23,097 nt of DNA from Candidatus Curtissbacteria bacterium (GTDB lineage Bacteria; Patescibacteriota; Microgenomatia; Curtissbacterales; GWA2-41-24). Each line of letters opens with the position of its first letter. Position 1 is the stretch's first letter. The notes below the pieces were generated by a model, which was given only the letters and a program-made list of their open reading frames with translations, was not told the origin of the DNA and did no database searches. The stretch lies in assembly GCA_030688205.1 (NCBI GenBank), contig JAUYIQ010000044.1, forward strand, positions 1 through 23,097. The letters run 5' to 3'. The translations under genes and the position numbers were made by a program. Of this stretch, positions 1-7,497 are shown piece after piece.

Positions 1-175
1 CATACAATTTATAATTTGATGACTTAACTGCACCTGAAATATTTTCTCTTTTAATAGCCGGATCATAGTAGTTGTTAAAATTATCAATTCCACAAACACT
101 ATATCCTTCAGTCAGTAGATGATCTATCAGGTTTGAACCAATAAATCCCGCACAGCCGGTTACCAATATCTTCAC
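1..175 (-). CDS. UDP-glucuronate 4-epimerase-like SDR (partial, N-terminal ~58 residues)
   Basis: This is the N-terminus of an extended short-chain dehydrogenase/reductase; the rest lies beyond position 1. It opens with a GTG codon at 175-173 that overlaps the TGA stop of the upstream decarboxylase gene (GTGA junction), which fixes the start and suggests translational coupling. The translation begins VKILVTGCAGFIGSNL, carrying the Rossmann TGxxGxxG nucleotide-binding motif at residues 6-13. It then reads GIDNFNNYYDPAIKRENI around residues 34-51. The D-N-x-N-x-Y-Y-D pattern is typical of UDP-glucuronate 4-epimerases (CapI/GAE type), which make UDP-galacturonate. Because only the cofactor-binding part is visible, another GalE-family epimerase or dehydratase cannot be excluded. 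Placement next to another UDP-glucuronate-using enzyme supports the call. Confidence 0.75.
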   Translation of the reverse strand, partial: MKILVTGCAGFIGSNLIDHLLTEGYSVCGIDNFNNYYDPAIKRENISGAVKSSNYKLY

Positions 176-1137
176 GAGATATTTTGCTTGAAGTACTCAA
201 TAGTCTTAAGAAGTCCCGCCTCTATATCAACCTTTGGTTTCCAGCCCAGCATTGTCTTAGCCTTTTGTACATCAGGTTTTCGCTGAAGAGGATCGTCCTG
301 GGGCAATTCTTCTGAAAAAGTTATCGCGCTCGTACTTTTTGTAAGCTTACAAATCAGTTGGGCAAAATCTAAAATTGTCCGCTCGTCCGGATTGCCGATA
401 TTAAATACTTCCCCGGCTGCACCTTTTTCCATTGCCAAAAGTTGTCCTTCGACTTGATCATCAATATAGCAAAAAGACCTCGTCTGTTTACCATTTCCGT
501 AAATGGTAATCGGGTCTCCCCGAAGCGCCTGTTTAACAAAATGAACAACGGCCCGTCCTTCTTCAATATTCATCCTTGATCCGTATGTGTTAAAAATTCT
601 TGTAATTCTTCCGTTCAATTTTTTCTCACGCACAAACGCAGAAACAATTGTTTCACCGAACCTTTTCGCTTCATCATAAACAGATCTTGGTCCGGTTGGA
701 GAAACATTTCCCCTATATTCTTCATCTTGCGGAGATTTTTCAGGATCACCATATATTTCAGAGGTCGATGCAAACGAAAGCTTGGCACTATGCTTTAAAG
801 CAAGCTCGCAAAGGTTCCAGGTACCGACAGTGTTTACCTGCATAGTTTCAAATGGATGTGCCATGTAAGAAAATTTTGAGTGGACATTTGGGTCTGCAGG
901 TGAAGCCAAGTGAAAAATTTCATCAATTTTGGTGACCTTACGATTGGTGAAAGGTTTTGCAACATCGTGATTTATAAAAAGAAAATTATTCCGGGATAGA
1001 TGCTGGGCAATATTTTTTTGTGATCCGGTTATCAGATTATCAACACATATTACAGTGTTACCATTGTCCATCAATCGATCGCAAAGATGGGATCCGATAA
1101 ACCCAGCTCCTCCGGTTACTAAAACGACTTTTGGCAT
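172..1137 (-). CDS. uxs: UDP-glucuronate decarboxylase (UDP-xylose synthase-like)
   Basis: An extended SDR of 321 residues, a normal length for bacterial UXS, predicted to convert UDP-glucuronate to UDP-xylose with bound NAD+ in the cytoplasm. Visible motifs are GGAGFIGS (residues 9-16), the acidic residue after beta-2 in VDNL (32-35), HLASP (76-80), STSEIYGDP (124-132) with the expected catalytic Thr125 and Glu127, YDEAK (154-158) with the catalytic Tyr and Lys, and the UXS-like EEYRGNVSPTGPRS just before it. RIFNTYGSRM and GNGKQTRSFCYIDD follow in the substrate-binding half. The ATG at 1137 sits 14 bases after the aminotransferase stop. A TAGAAT hexamer lies six bases upstream of the ATG. 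A dTDP-glucose 4,6-dehydratase is the main alternative, but the TSE and GPRSVYDEAKR context fits UXS better. Confidence 0.85.
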   Translation of the reverse strand: MPKVVLVTGGAGFIGSHLCDRLMDNGNTVICVDNLITGSQKNIAQHLSRNNFLFINHDVAKPFTNRKVTKIDEIFHLASPADPNVHSKFSYMAHPFETMQVNTVGTWNLCELALKHSAKLSFASTSEIYGDPEKSPQDEEYRGNVSPTGPRSVYDEAKRFGETIVSAFVREKKLNGRITRIFNTYGSRMNIEEGRAVVHFVKQALRGDPITIYGNGKQTRSFCYIDDQVEGQLLAMEKGAAGEVFNIGNPDERTILDFAQLICKLTKSTSAITFSEELPQDDPLQRKPDVQKAKTMLGWKPKVDIEAGLLKTIEYFKQNIS

Positions 1138-1143
1138 GCTTTA

Positions 1144-1149
1144 ATTCTA
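1144..1149 (-). promoter_or_regulatory. Possible -10 hexamer TAGAAT close to the decarboxylase start
   Basis: TAGAAT on the minus strand ends six bases before the ATG at 1137. The spacing would give a leaderless or nearly leaderless transcript. No convincing -35 is seen 16-18 bases upstream, and the gene could equally be expressed from the operon upstream. Confidence 0.2.
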
Positions 1150-1151
1150 CC

Positions 1152-2282
1152 TCAAATCACCTTTTGAAGAACTTCTGCAATATAATCCATCTCAGATTTT
1201 TTTAGTTGCGGATAAATAGGCAGGCGGATTAGGGTTGATGCCACCTCTTCTGTTATCGGAAATTCCCTTCTTCTGTATCCAAGCTTTTTACCCATAATAG
1301 AGGTATGCAGTGGTAAATAATGGAAAGAGGCTTCTACGCCATAATTACGAAGTCCTTCTATGACAATGTCGCGAATTCGTTTAGGTACTCTGATTGCAAA
1401 AATATGCCAGTTCGCAAATGAACCTTCACTTTCAACAGGGAGGACAATTTTTGGTGACAAATTAGACAATTTTTTCAAGAGGTAGGAAGCGTTTTTTCTT
1501 CGAAGCTCGGTTATTTTATCGAGTTTTTTCATCTGCTCAAGTGCAATCGCAGAAAGAATATCCGAAAGAACCAGACTTCTACCAACATTTACCCATGAAT
1601 ATTTTCTTCTCTCTCCTCGCATGAAAGAAGATCTGTTTGTGCCTTTTTCTCGCATAATCTCCGCCGCTTTAAAAACTTTATAATCATTTGTTAAAAAAAC
1701 TCCGCCTTCTCCGCTTGCGGCATTTTTTGTGCCATGGAAAGAGAAACATCCTACATCTCCAAAAGTCCCAAGATGCCTGCCCTTAAATTTTGCGCCAAGT
1801 GCATGAGCTGCGTCTTCTATAATCTTCAGTCCATATCTCGCAGCAAGGATCCCCGCTTTTTCCAAGTCACAAGCCATTCCAGCATAATGAACCAGCATAA
1901 TAGCCCTCGTCTTTTTTGTAATCTTTTTTTTAACTTCGTCTAAGTTAATGTTGTATGTGTCAAGATGAATGTCACAAAAAACAGGTTTTGCACCAGCTAG
2001 TAAAATAGCGTTGGCACATGAAGAAAATGTAAAACTTGGCAAAATCACCTGATCGCCTTTGGAAAGTAAAATAGAACAGGCAAGTTCCAAAGCAGCGGTT
2101 CCGGATCCGGTTGGTAGCACATATCGGGAAGTTGTTATTTCAGTTATCTTGTGAGCAAGTGATTCGCTTGAGGTTAAATCCCCAACGCCGGTTCCGCTTC
2201 TCATTGCTGCAACTGCAGCCTTTTCTTCTTCACGCCCCCAAAAAGGTTTATGAAGAGGGATAGAGTAGGGTGATGTTGCCAT
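1152..2282 (-). CDS. rffA: DegT/DnrJ/EryC1/StrS aminotransferase, WecE/RffA-like (dTDP-4-keto-6-deoxyhexose transaminase)
   Basis: A PLP-dependent sugar aminotransferase of 376 residues, full length for the family. The best functional match is WecE/RffA, which converts dTDP-4-keto-6-deoxyglucose to dTDP-4-amino-4,6-dideoxygalactose. The Schiff-base lysine is Lys186 in SFHGTKN (181-187), followed by the SGEGG signature. Asp157 in EDAAH (156-160) should contact the pyridine nitrogen, and GSGTAALE (59-66) is the phosphate-binding region. REKGTNRSSFMRGE (after about residue 210) and the K-Y-S-W-V-N-V-G-R-S-L-V-L-SD stretch are especially WecE-like. The ATG at 2282 shares one base with the TAA of the upstream GT2 (TAATG junction), which indicates coupling. 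The partner genes for its substrate (RmlA, RmlB) are not in the window. The exact amino sugar is inferred from motifs only. Confidence 0.82.
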   Translation of the reverse strand: MATSPYSIPLHKPFWGREEEKAAVAAMRSGTGVGDLTSSESLAHKITEITTSRYVLPTGSGTAALELACSILLSKGDQVILPSFTFSSCANAILLAGAKPVFCDIHLDTYNINLDEVKKKITKKTRAIMLVHYAGMACDLEKAGILAARYGLKIIEDAAHALGAKFKGRHLGTFGDVGCFSFHGTKNAASGEGGVFLTNDYKVFKAAEIMREKGTNRSSFMRGERRKYSWVNVGRSLVLSDILSAIALEQMKKLDKITELRRKNASYLLKKLSNLSPKIVLPVESEGSFANWHIFAIRVPKRIRDIVIEGLRNYGVEASFHYLPLHTSIMGKKLGYRRREFPITEEVASTLIRLPIYPQLKKSEMDYIAEVLQKVI

Positions 2283-2986
2283 TAATTGCTTTGACTAAAT
2301 CGAATAATTTTAAACAGGTAGTTGACAGTATCTGGAATTAACTTCACAGTAGATTTTTTATCTGGCCTTCTAATAAATAAAACAGGTATTTGGCCAAGTA
2401 CCAAACCCGCCCTGCTTGCCCTCAAACAAATTTCTGTATCCCAAAACCAACCTTTGTCTTTTGTCTTTCTCAAAACAGGAAGAATTTTACTACGTCTAAA
2501 AAATTTATAACCTGCTTCGGTATCTTCAATTTCTAGCTTAAGAAAAGCCCTGACAAGATTAGAATAAAATTTTGAAGCAACAAATCTCATAATCGATTTT
2601 GCACTCACCTCATAAAATCTTTTTCCGACAACCATGTCAGAACCGTTTTCCACCTCTTTTATAAAAAGAGGAATATAACTTTCTGAAATCTCCAAATCGA
2701 CGTCTAAATAACCACAGATTTTCCCCTTGGCAGCAAAAATCCCATCGTTAACAGTTTTCCCTCTACCAAAATTTTTATGGTGGAAAATCGCTCGGGTGTT
2801 TTCAAATTTTTTTACGATGTTTTCCACTTTTTTTGCTGTTTCGTCTTTACTCTTGTCTTCAACAAATATTATCTCCCAAGGTATTTTTAATTTTTTTAAA
2901 GAAGAAATAATTTTTTTAACGCTTGCTTCAAAAGTAGGACCTTCGTCATAGCAGGGAATTATGAGAGAAAAAGAAACAGATGACAT
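2282..2986 (-). CDS. GT2 glycosyltransferase, polyprenyl-phosphate sugar synthase (DPM synthase-like)
   Basis: A GT-A fold family 2 glycosyltransferase of 234 residues. It lacks C-terminal membrane helices, like single-domain dolichyl-phosphate-mannose synthases. The N-terminal strand SLIIPCYDEG (7-16) is followed by the first acidic pair in FVEDKSKDET (41-50), the metal-binding DVD at 95-97 (GYLDVDLE), DTEAGYKFFRR (155-165) and FWDTEICLRASRAG (181-194). The last two correspond to the acceptor and catalytic-base region of DPMS-type enzymes. The likely reaction is transfer of a sugar from a nucleotide donor to polyprenyl phosphate on the inner face of the membrane. The product would be the donor for GT-C transferases, nine of which lie nearby. 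The sugar is unknown. A GT-A enzyme that extends a lipid-linked glycan is the alternative. Confidence 0.8.
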   Translation of the reverse strand: MSSVSFSLIIPCYDEGPTFEASVKKIISSLKKLKIPWEIIFVEDKSKDETAKKVENIVKKFENTRAIFHHKNFGRGKTVNDGIFAAKGKICGYLDVDLEISESYIPLFIKEVENGSDMVVGKRFYEVSAKSIMRFVASKFYSNLVRAFLKLEIEDTEAGYKFFRRSKILPVLRKTKDKGWFWDTEICLRASRAGLVLGQIPVLFIRRPDKKSTVKLIPDTVNYLFKIIRFSQSN

Positions 2987-3007
2987 CTTATAAAAAACTT
3001 AATAGTC

Positions 3008-3036
3008 ATTCTAAACAAAAACTCCTAAGTACTCAA
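3008..3036 (-). promoter_or_regulatory. Candidate sigma-70-type promoter for the GT2-aminotransferase-decarboxylase-epimerase genes
   Basis: On the minus strand, TTGAGT (3036-3031) and TAGAAT (3013-3008) are separated by exactly 17 bases. The predicted start of transcription is near 3001, giving a leader of about 15 bases before the ATG at 2986. The -35 overlaps the TGA stop of the upstream GT-C gene. This is the only good two-box promoter I found, and it sits in the one real gap (46 bases) of the minus-strand run. Confidence 0.4.
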
Positions 3037-4604
3037 GAAAGTTTAACCTTCGTTTTGATTCTTACTATCCATAACGTAAAGAAAAATAATGAAACTAAAG
3101 TAATAAAGTCAGCAAATCCCCTAATTTTTGATTCATTGAAACTCACATCAATCTTGCTGATTCCAGAAGGAACGTTAAATGATATTAATCCGAAATACGG
3201 AAAAGTTTCTACAGCTCTTCCGTTGATTGTGACTATCCATCCAGGGAAAAAGAGTCGTCTAACTACTACGTTTGTGTCCATACTCGAAATACTTTCAAAT
3301 GATATATTTGGTCCACCAGAAGAATAAATATTTAGCATGGTCTCAGGTGATGAAAAAATTAATGGTAGTTTTGAATACGTAATGTCATTAGTCCAAATGG
3401 TGTCGTACTCATTAGGAGATGTTGGAACGTCAGGAGGGGTAGTTGAAAATATTTGTGTAGGAGTTAAAAAGTAATGTCGAGAAGTAACGATTGCTAGCAA
3501 GATAAGAGTAAATCCAAATACTAATCTGAGTCTTATTTTATCAAGCACTAAGACTGAAAGAATTGCTCCTAAAATCACAATTAATGATAAAAACCTCCAG
3601 GGGAAAATTACATAGTGTAAAAAGTTTAAAGAGTCCCAAATGTTTTTTGCTTGAGGGGTTATTAAGAGAACGTAAAACACTAACGAAATGACAATTAGCA
3701 AGGTTTTATAACTCTTCTTAACAATTGAATAAATAAAAGCCATAACAAACACAATTGTAAGCGGTAAACCAATTTGAAAGGGAGTGCCTAAGTGAACTTC
3801 GTTAATTGGTATTCTTAATATTTGAAACAAATTTAAAAAATGATCCTTATATACACTCAAAAAAGTTTCCTCAAGTCTTAAAAACTTTCGCTCATAAATT
3901 ATTGGAAGTATTTGAAATGATGAAAGCAATATTGCAAACACTAAAGACAATAAAACTTTTTTAATAAATCTGAAATCACACTTTATAAAAAGTATGCAGT
4001 AAAAAATAAAAAAAGGTATGTAAATATAAAACAAAATTACGTGTGAAGTAATTAATCCAAAAAAAGAAATCACCAAAAAAACAGCTCCCCACCTTGACCC
4101 CCCCTTGATTAAATGAAAAGCGAGTAAAACAGCAGGAACAAAAGTTAGCGCAATGAATTCGCCAAAAGCACCTCTAGTATACATATTGGCGAATCTATAA
4201 GGAGCATATGAGTAAAGTATAGTTCCAACAAGACTTGAAAAATTTGACCCTAAGTTTTTAAAGAGAAAAAAAGCAAAAATTGATGATAAAAGATAACAAA
4301 TACCAATTACTATCTTGTAAGAGAAAATCGGATCGTTCGTTAATGACATTGGAATAAAAGATATGTAATAAGGAAGCTGGTAATTTGCAACAAAAAGCGG
4401 ATAACCAATAGAGTCGTATAGTATTGGCGCAATTCTTGGGGGAAACAAACCTCTACTTATACTTTCATTAAATTCGTTAATTCTTTGAACATGGAATAAT
4501 CCATCATGACTAGGGTAAATTTCCTTTGTCTTTACTAAAAGAACTAATCCAGGCAATAGAATAAAAATTAGTAAGACTAAAAATTTAAAGGTGGAATTTT
4601 TCAC
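3033..4604 (-). CDS. GT-C type membrane glycosyltransferase (6-pyruvoyl-tetrahydropterin synthase-related/YfhO-like)
   Basis: A polytopic membrane protein of 523 residues, very hydrophobic along most of its length. After the first helix, the first outer loop reads YPSHDGLFHVQRINEF (30-45) with Asp34 and His38. RGLFPPRIAPILYDSIGYPLF (51-71) and a short ANYQLPYY follow. This arrangement matches the membrane proteins annotated as PTPS-related (a misleading family name) and YfhO-like GT-C enzymes, where the loop acid is the presumed catalytic base. A soluble C-terminal tail contains FPGWIVTINGR, like the PGW motif near the end of YfhO proteins. The start is GTG at 4604, six bases after the next gene upstream. 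Expected role: outer-face transfer of a sugar from a polyprenyl-phosphate donor. The substrate is unknown. This gene and its upstream neighbour look richer in AT than the rest of the window. Confidence 0.7.
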   Translation of the reverse strand: MKNSTFKFLVLLIFILLPGLVLLVKTKEIYPSHDGLFHVQRINEFNESISRGLFPPRIAPILYDSIGYPLFVANYQLPYYISFIPMSLTNDPIFSYKIVIGICYLLSSIFAFFLFKNLGSNFSSLVGTILYSYAPYRFANMYTRGAFGEFIALTFVPAVLLAFHLIKGGSRWGAVFLVISFFGLITSHVILFYIYIPFFIFYCILFIKCDFRFIKKVLLSLVFAILLSSFQILPIIYERKFLRLEETFLSVYKDHFLNLFQILRIPINEVHLGTPFQIGLPLTIVFVMAFIYSIVKKSYKTLLIVISLVFYVLLITPQAKNIWDSLNFLHYVIFPWRFLSLIVILGAILSVLVLDKIRLRLVFGFTLILLAIVTSRHYFLTPTQIFSTTPPDVPTSPNEYDTIWTNDITYSKLPLIFSSPETMLNIYSSGGPNISFESISSMDTNVVVRRLFFPGWIVTINGRAVETFPYFGLISFNVPSGISKIDVSFNESKIRGFADFITLVSLFFFTLWIVRIKTKVKLS

Positions 4605-4610
4605 TACAAA

Positions 4611-5882
4611 TTATTTCAATTCGCAATTCTCAAAAAAACTGAAACAGGTTTTATATTGTTTATCACTATACCAAACACTTAAAGCACTACCACCTCCGAG
4701 AGCAACATATTTTTCTTCAGAGCTAATCATATCATCATCAAAAAAGTAGATAGTGGAACCTGCAGGGTAACTGCGGCTATCAATACTTTCCAACAACCGT
4801 TTCGATAAATTACTTCTGTCTATAACCCAGCTCTTTGTCATAGAAAGTCTGACACTCGAGTAAGAAATAAAAAGAAAAGCAATTGTTAAAGGAATAATAA
4901 TATAGTTTTTTGATTTCGATAAAGAGAGACCAAACAATATGGAAAGTCCCCAAATAGACACAGTCATATAATGAGCTGACAAATGTTCTGGAAGCAAAGC
5001 AAAAGGGAAAAGACCAAGAAATGTAATAAAAATACCTAAAGAAAATTGATTGAAAAGTTTAGTAGTTTTCTTTATTCTTATAAAAACAAAAAAAACAGCA
5101 CCATATAAAATTAACAACAATAATGAAATCTCGTGTTTACCGAAACCCTCTACTAAGCCAAGAATTCTAAGTAAGTAGTACCTGAAGGAATTGATAACAT
5201 TCAAAGAAATTTCTAAATCATAAGTTTCAAAAGTTGATTTCGGAGTTAGATAAGATAACTTTAATATTAAAAACAGGATAGAGATGAAACCTATTACAAG
5301 TAAAAAAAACCTGCATTCGGAAAATTTTTTTTGGTAAATCACAATAGCAGTCATCACCAATGGCCCCACAAGCATTGACTCTGATGCAAGAAGCGCCATA
5401 AGGTAAAAAATGGAAGCCAGAGATCTTTTGTTTAAAAGCAAACTGTAAATACCAATTAGTATCAGAAAAAAGCCTATATTAACTGCCGCTCCTGATACCC
5501 AAAACAATGCAACAAAGTGTGCAGGATGAACAGCGTAAAAAATTGAAGCGAATATAGCTGAAAATTCATTTTTAAACAGCTTTTGAAAAATTTTGAAAAT
5601 TAAAAAACTTGAGAATACATGAACTGCAAGAGTTGTTAAGTGATATCCAAGATAGTTCTTCCCAAAAAGGTTTCCGGTTAAGAAGAAATATAAGTTATGA
5701 AATGGTCGCCAGTGAGTCACCTCAGGAATCCCAAAAGTGTTTTTTAGATCAACAAGTATGCCATTTTGAGAAAAATGCCTGATAAAAATAAAATCATCCT
5801 GAGCGAAAAAGTTACTAAATGCAGGAAGGTAAACTAAAATAGTGACGAAAAGAAGAATTAAAAAAAATGACAAGCCGCGCAT
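4611..5882 (-). CDS. GT-C type membrane glycosyltransferase, PMT/ArnT-like
   Basis: A membrane protein of 423 residues with many hydrophobic helices. After helix 1 the first extracytoplasmic loop carries the double acid of GT-C enzymes in FFAQDDFIFIRHF (25-37, Asp29-Asp30). It is followed by THWRPFHNLYFFLTG (56-70), where a W-R-P motif ahead of helix 2 is common in PMT-like families. YAVHPAHFVALFWVSG further on resembles the helix of O-mannosyl/TPR-type GT-C proteins. A short soluble C-terminus of about 60 residues follows the last helix. The gene begins at ATG 5882, 40 bases from the divergent gene at 5923, and is followed after six bases by another GT-C gene, so the two form a pair. I cannot tell the sugar or acceptor. 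Confidence 0.68.
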   Translation of the reverse strand: MRGLSFFLILLFVTILVYLPAFSNFFAQDDFIFIRHFSQNGILVDLKNTFGIPEVTHWRPFHNLYFFLTGNLFGKNYLGYHLTTLAVHVFSSFLIFKIFQKLFKNEFSAIFASIFYAVHPAHFVALFWVSGAAVNIGFFLILIGIYSLLLNKRSLASIFYLMALLASESMLVGPLVMTAIVIYQKKFSECRFFLLVIGFISILFLILKLSYLTPKSTFETYDLEISLNVINSFRYYLLRILGLVEGFGKHEISLLLLILYGAVFFVFIRIKKTTKLFNQFSLGIFITFLGLFPFALLPEHLSAHYMTVSIWGLSILFGLSLSKSKNYIIIPLTIAFLFISYSSVRLSMTKSWVIDRSNLSKRLLESIDSRSYPAGSTIYFFDDDMISSEEKYVALGGGSALSVWYSDKQYKTCFSFFENCELK

Positions 5883-5891
5883 ACTGGAATT

Positions 5892-5897
5892 ATTCTA
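5892..5897 (-). promoter_or_regulatory. Possible -10 hexamer (minus direction) in the 40-bp divergent gap
   Basis: The 40 bases at 5883-5922 separate two divergent GT-C genes and must hold both promoters. On the minus strand TAGAAT lies nine bases before the ATG at 5882. On the plus strand an AATACT-like hexamer (5911-5916) lies six bases before the ATG at 5923. Neither has a good -35 or an obvious ribosome-binding site, so short-leader or leaderless transcripts are possible. Confidence 0.25.
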
Positions 5898-5922
5898 TCA
5901 CCCGCGCAATAATACTTAACTT

Positions 5923-7497
5923 ATGAGCCGAACAATAAAACTCCTGTTTGCCTCTGCCCTCCTGAACGCAATTTGTTGGATAATTCTTATTCCTGTTTGG
6001 CAATATCCTGACGAGCAAGCTCATTTTGCGCAGGTTCAATACATTGCAGAAATCGGCGGAATTCCATTAGGTAGTTCATCTCTCGACACAACCTACGAGG
6101 TAGCCTTTTCCGAAAAGATACTTAATACCGAAAGGGATGATTTAGGAAACAATAAATTTACATACCATCCCGAGTATCACATACAGTACTCCAACTCAGA
6201 GTATGGTTTAAATGAGCGTGAACTTATTAATCTTCCACACGAAAAAAGGCAGAACTTGGTAAAAAATGAAGCGACTTTAAACCCGCCACTATATTATTTT
6301 CTGGGTTCCACTATATATAACTTTTTCTCAGAAAGCAGTTTTTTTACAAGAGTCTACATAGTCCGGTTAATGTCGGCTGCAATTTTTCTTTCAACAGTTT
6401 TTATAACGTATAAATTGGGGCAGTTAATTTTTAAAAACAGCAAAATTTTACCAATCATACTTACAACTTTAATTGCTTTTAAACCGATGCTTGTTTTTTC
6501 CTCCACAGGAGTTCTTCCGGATACCCTTACGAATTTTTTCTTTAGTTTACTAATATACATTTGTATTAAAATTATTCTGGAAAACCTTTCATTTTTTAAG
6601 ACAATTAGCTTGCTTATCGTTATCATTCTAGGGGCAAATACCAGACAACACTTTTTAATTACCCTCTTCATACTGCCATTCGTTATGCTCGAGCAGCTGA
6701 TATTCAACAAGAAATCCAGGAAAATAATTTTAGGATCAGCTTTTATTTTTGCGTTTTTCTTATATGTTCTAAGCTTTTTTGTAGGCCCGCTAAGCTTTAT
6801 CAGACAGCTTGATTATCCGGAGTCTTCGCAGAAAATTAACAATCCGCTGGTAAATCTCACGTATTTTGAACATTTAAACTGGACAATAAAACATTCAATA
6901 GCAGAGGTTTGGCCATGGTACTGGGGTATTTATAAATGGCTGTCATTAAGCCTTCCGCCGGTTGTGTACCAGATAATAAATAGACTTGTTCCGATTGCCT
7001 TAATTGGCCTATTGCTTAAAATTATCGAAATTGTCAAGACCAGACAATATAAAAAAAACCTTCCGGTTATTTTTTTGATACTAACATCAACAATTTACTT
7101 TTTTGCACTTACAACCTTCGACTTTTTCTTTAGGAAGAACGATGGATTCTCGTTCGGAATTCAGGGCAGATACTTTTTTCCTACAATACTCGCCCATATG
7201 GCAATACTTCTAGTAGGGTTCAATAAGATTTTCGAAGTTTTCTTCAAAAAATATGCAAAATACGCGCTTCTTGCACTTGCAATTGCAATGATGTCATTTA
7301 ACCTTTTTTCTCTTGCATTCGTATCATCAACCTATTACGATTTTTCGAATTTAAACACTCTAATTGCCCAAATTAGCCAATATAAACCGATAATAATAAA
7401 AGGTAACATCCTATATCTGATATTTGGACTTGCTCTAATGTCACAAGTACTTTTCCTTTATTCTTTTACTAGGGATATACTAAAATTGAAATCATGA
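5923..7497 (+). CDS. GT-C type membrane glycosyltransferase, DUF2142-like
   Basis: A polytopic membrane protein of 524 residues. The first outer loop begins YPDEQAHFAQVQYIAE (28-43), with the Pro-Asp-Glu...His arrangement (Asp30, Glu31, His34) seen in DUF2142 and related GT-C proteins. A long polar loop of about 75 residues (roughly 45-120) precedes the next helix, and FGIQGRYFFP near residue 410 matches the QGRYF/LP motif of DUF2142. Known DUF2142 members occur in surface-polysaccharide loci and are presumed glycosyltransferases. The ATG at 5923 is the first codon after the divergent gap. The stop overlaps the next ATG by four bases (ATGA). Substrate unknown. Confidence 0.7.
   Translation: MSRTIKLLFASALLNAICWIILIPVWQYPDEQAHFAQVQYIAEIGGIPLGSSSLDTTYEVAFSEKILNTERDDLGNNKFTYHPEYHIQYSNSEYGLNERELINLPHEKRQNLVKNEATLNPPLYYFLGSTIYNFFSESSFFTRVYIVRLMSAAIFLSTVFITYKLGQLIFKNSKILPIILTTLIAFKPMLVFSSTGVLPDTLTNFFFSLLIYICIKIILENLSFFKTISLLIVIILGANTRQHFLITLFILPFVMLEQLIFNKKSRKIILGSAFIFAFFLYVLSFFVGPLSFIRQLDYPESSQKINNPLVNLTYFEHLNWTIKHSIAEVWPWYWGIYKWLSLSLPPVVYQIINRLVPIALIGLLLKIIEIVKTRQYKKNLPVIFLILTSTIYFFALTTFDFFFRKNDGFSFGIQGRYFFPTILAHMAILLVGFNKIFEVFFKKYAKYALLALAIAMMSFNLFSLAFVSSTYYDFSNLNTLIAQISQYKPIIIKGNILYLIFGLALMSQVLFLYSFTRDILKLKS

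Noticed and set aside
2980..3327. Plus-strand ORF of 115 codons
   Set aside because: It lies almost wholly antisense to the C-terminus of the GT-C gene at 3033-4604, has no recognisable domain, and its composition fits a shadow frame.
3033..4604. 6-pyruvoyl-tetrahydropterin synthase enzyme
   Set aside because: The family label attached to this type of protein is misleading; the sequence is a polytopic membrane protein with no pterin-synthase zinc-binding motifs and fits a GT-C glycosyltransferase.
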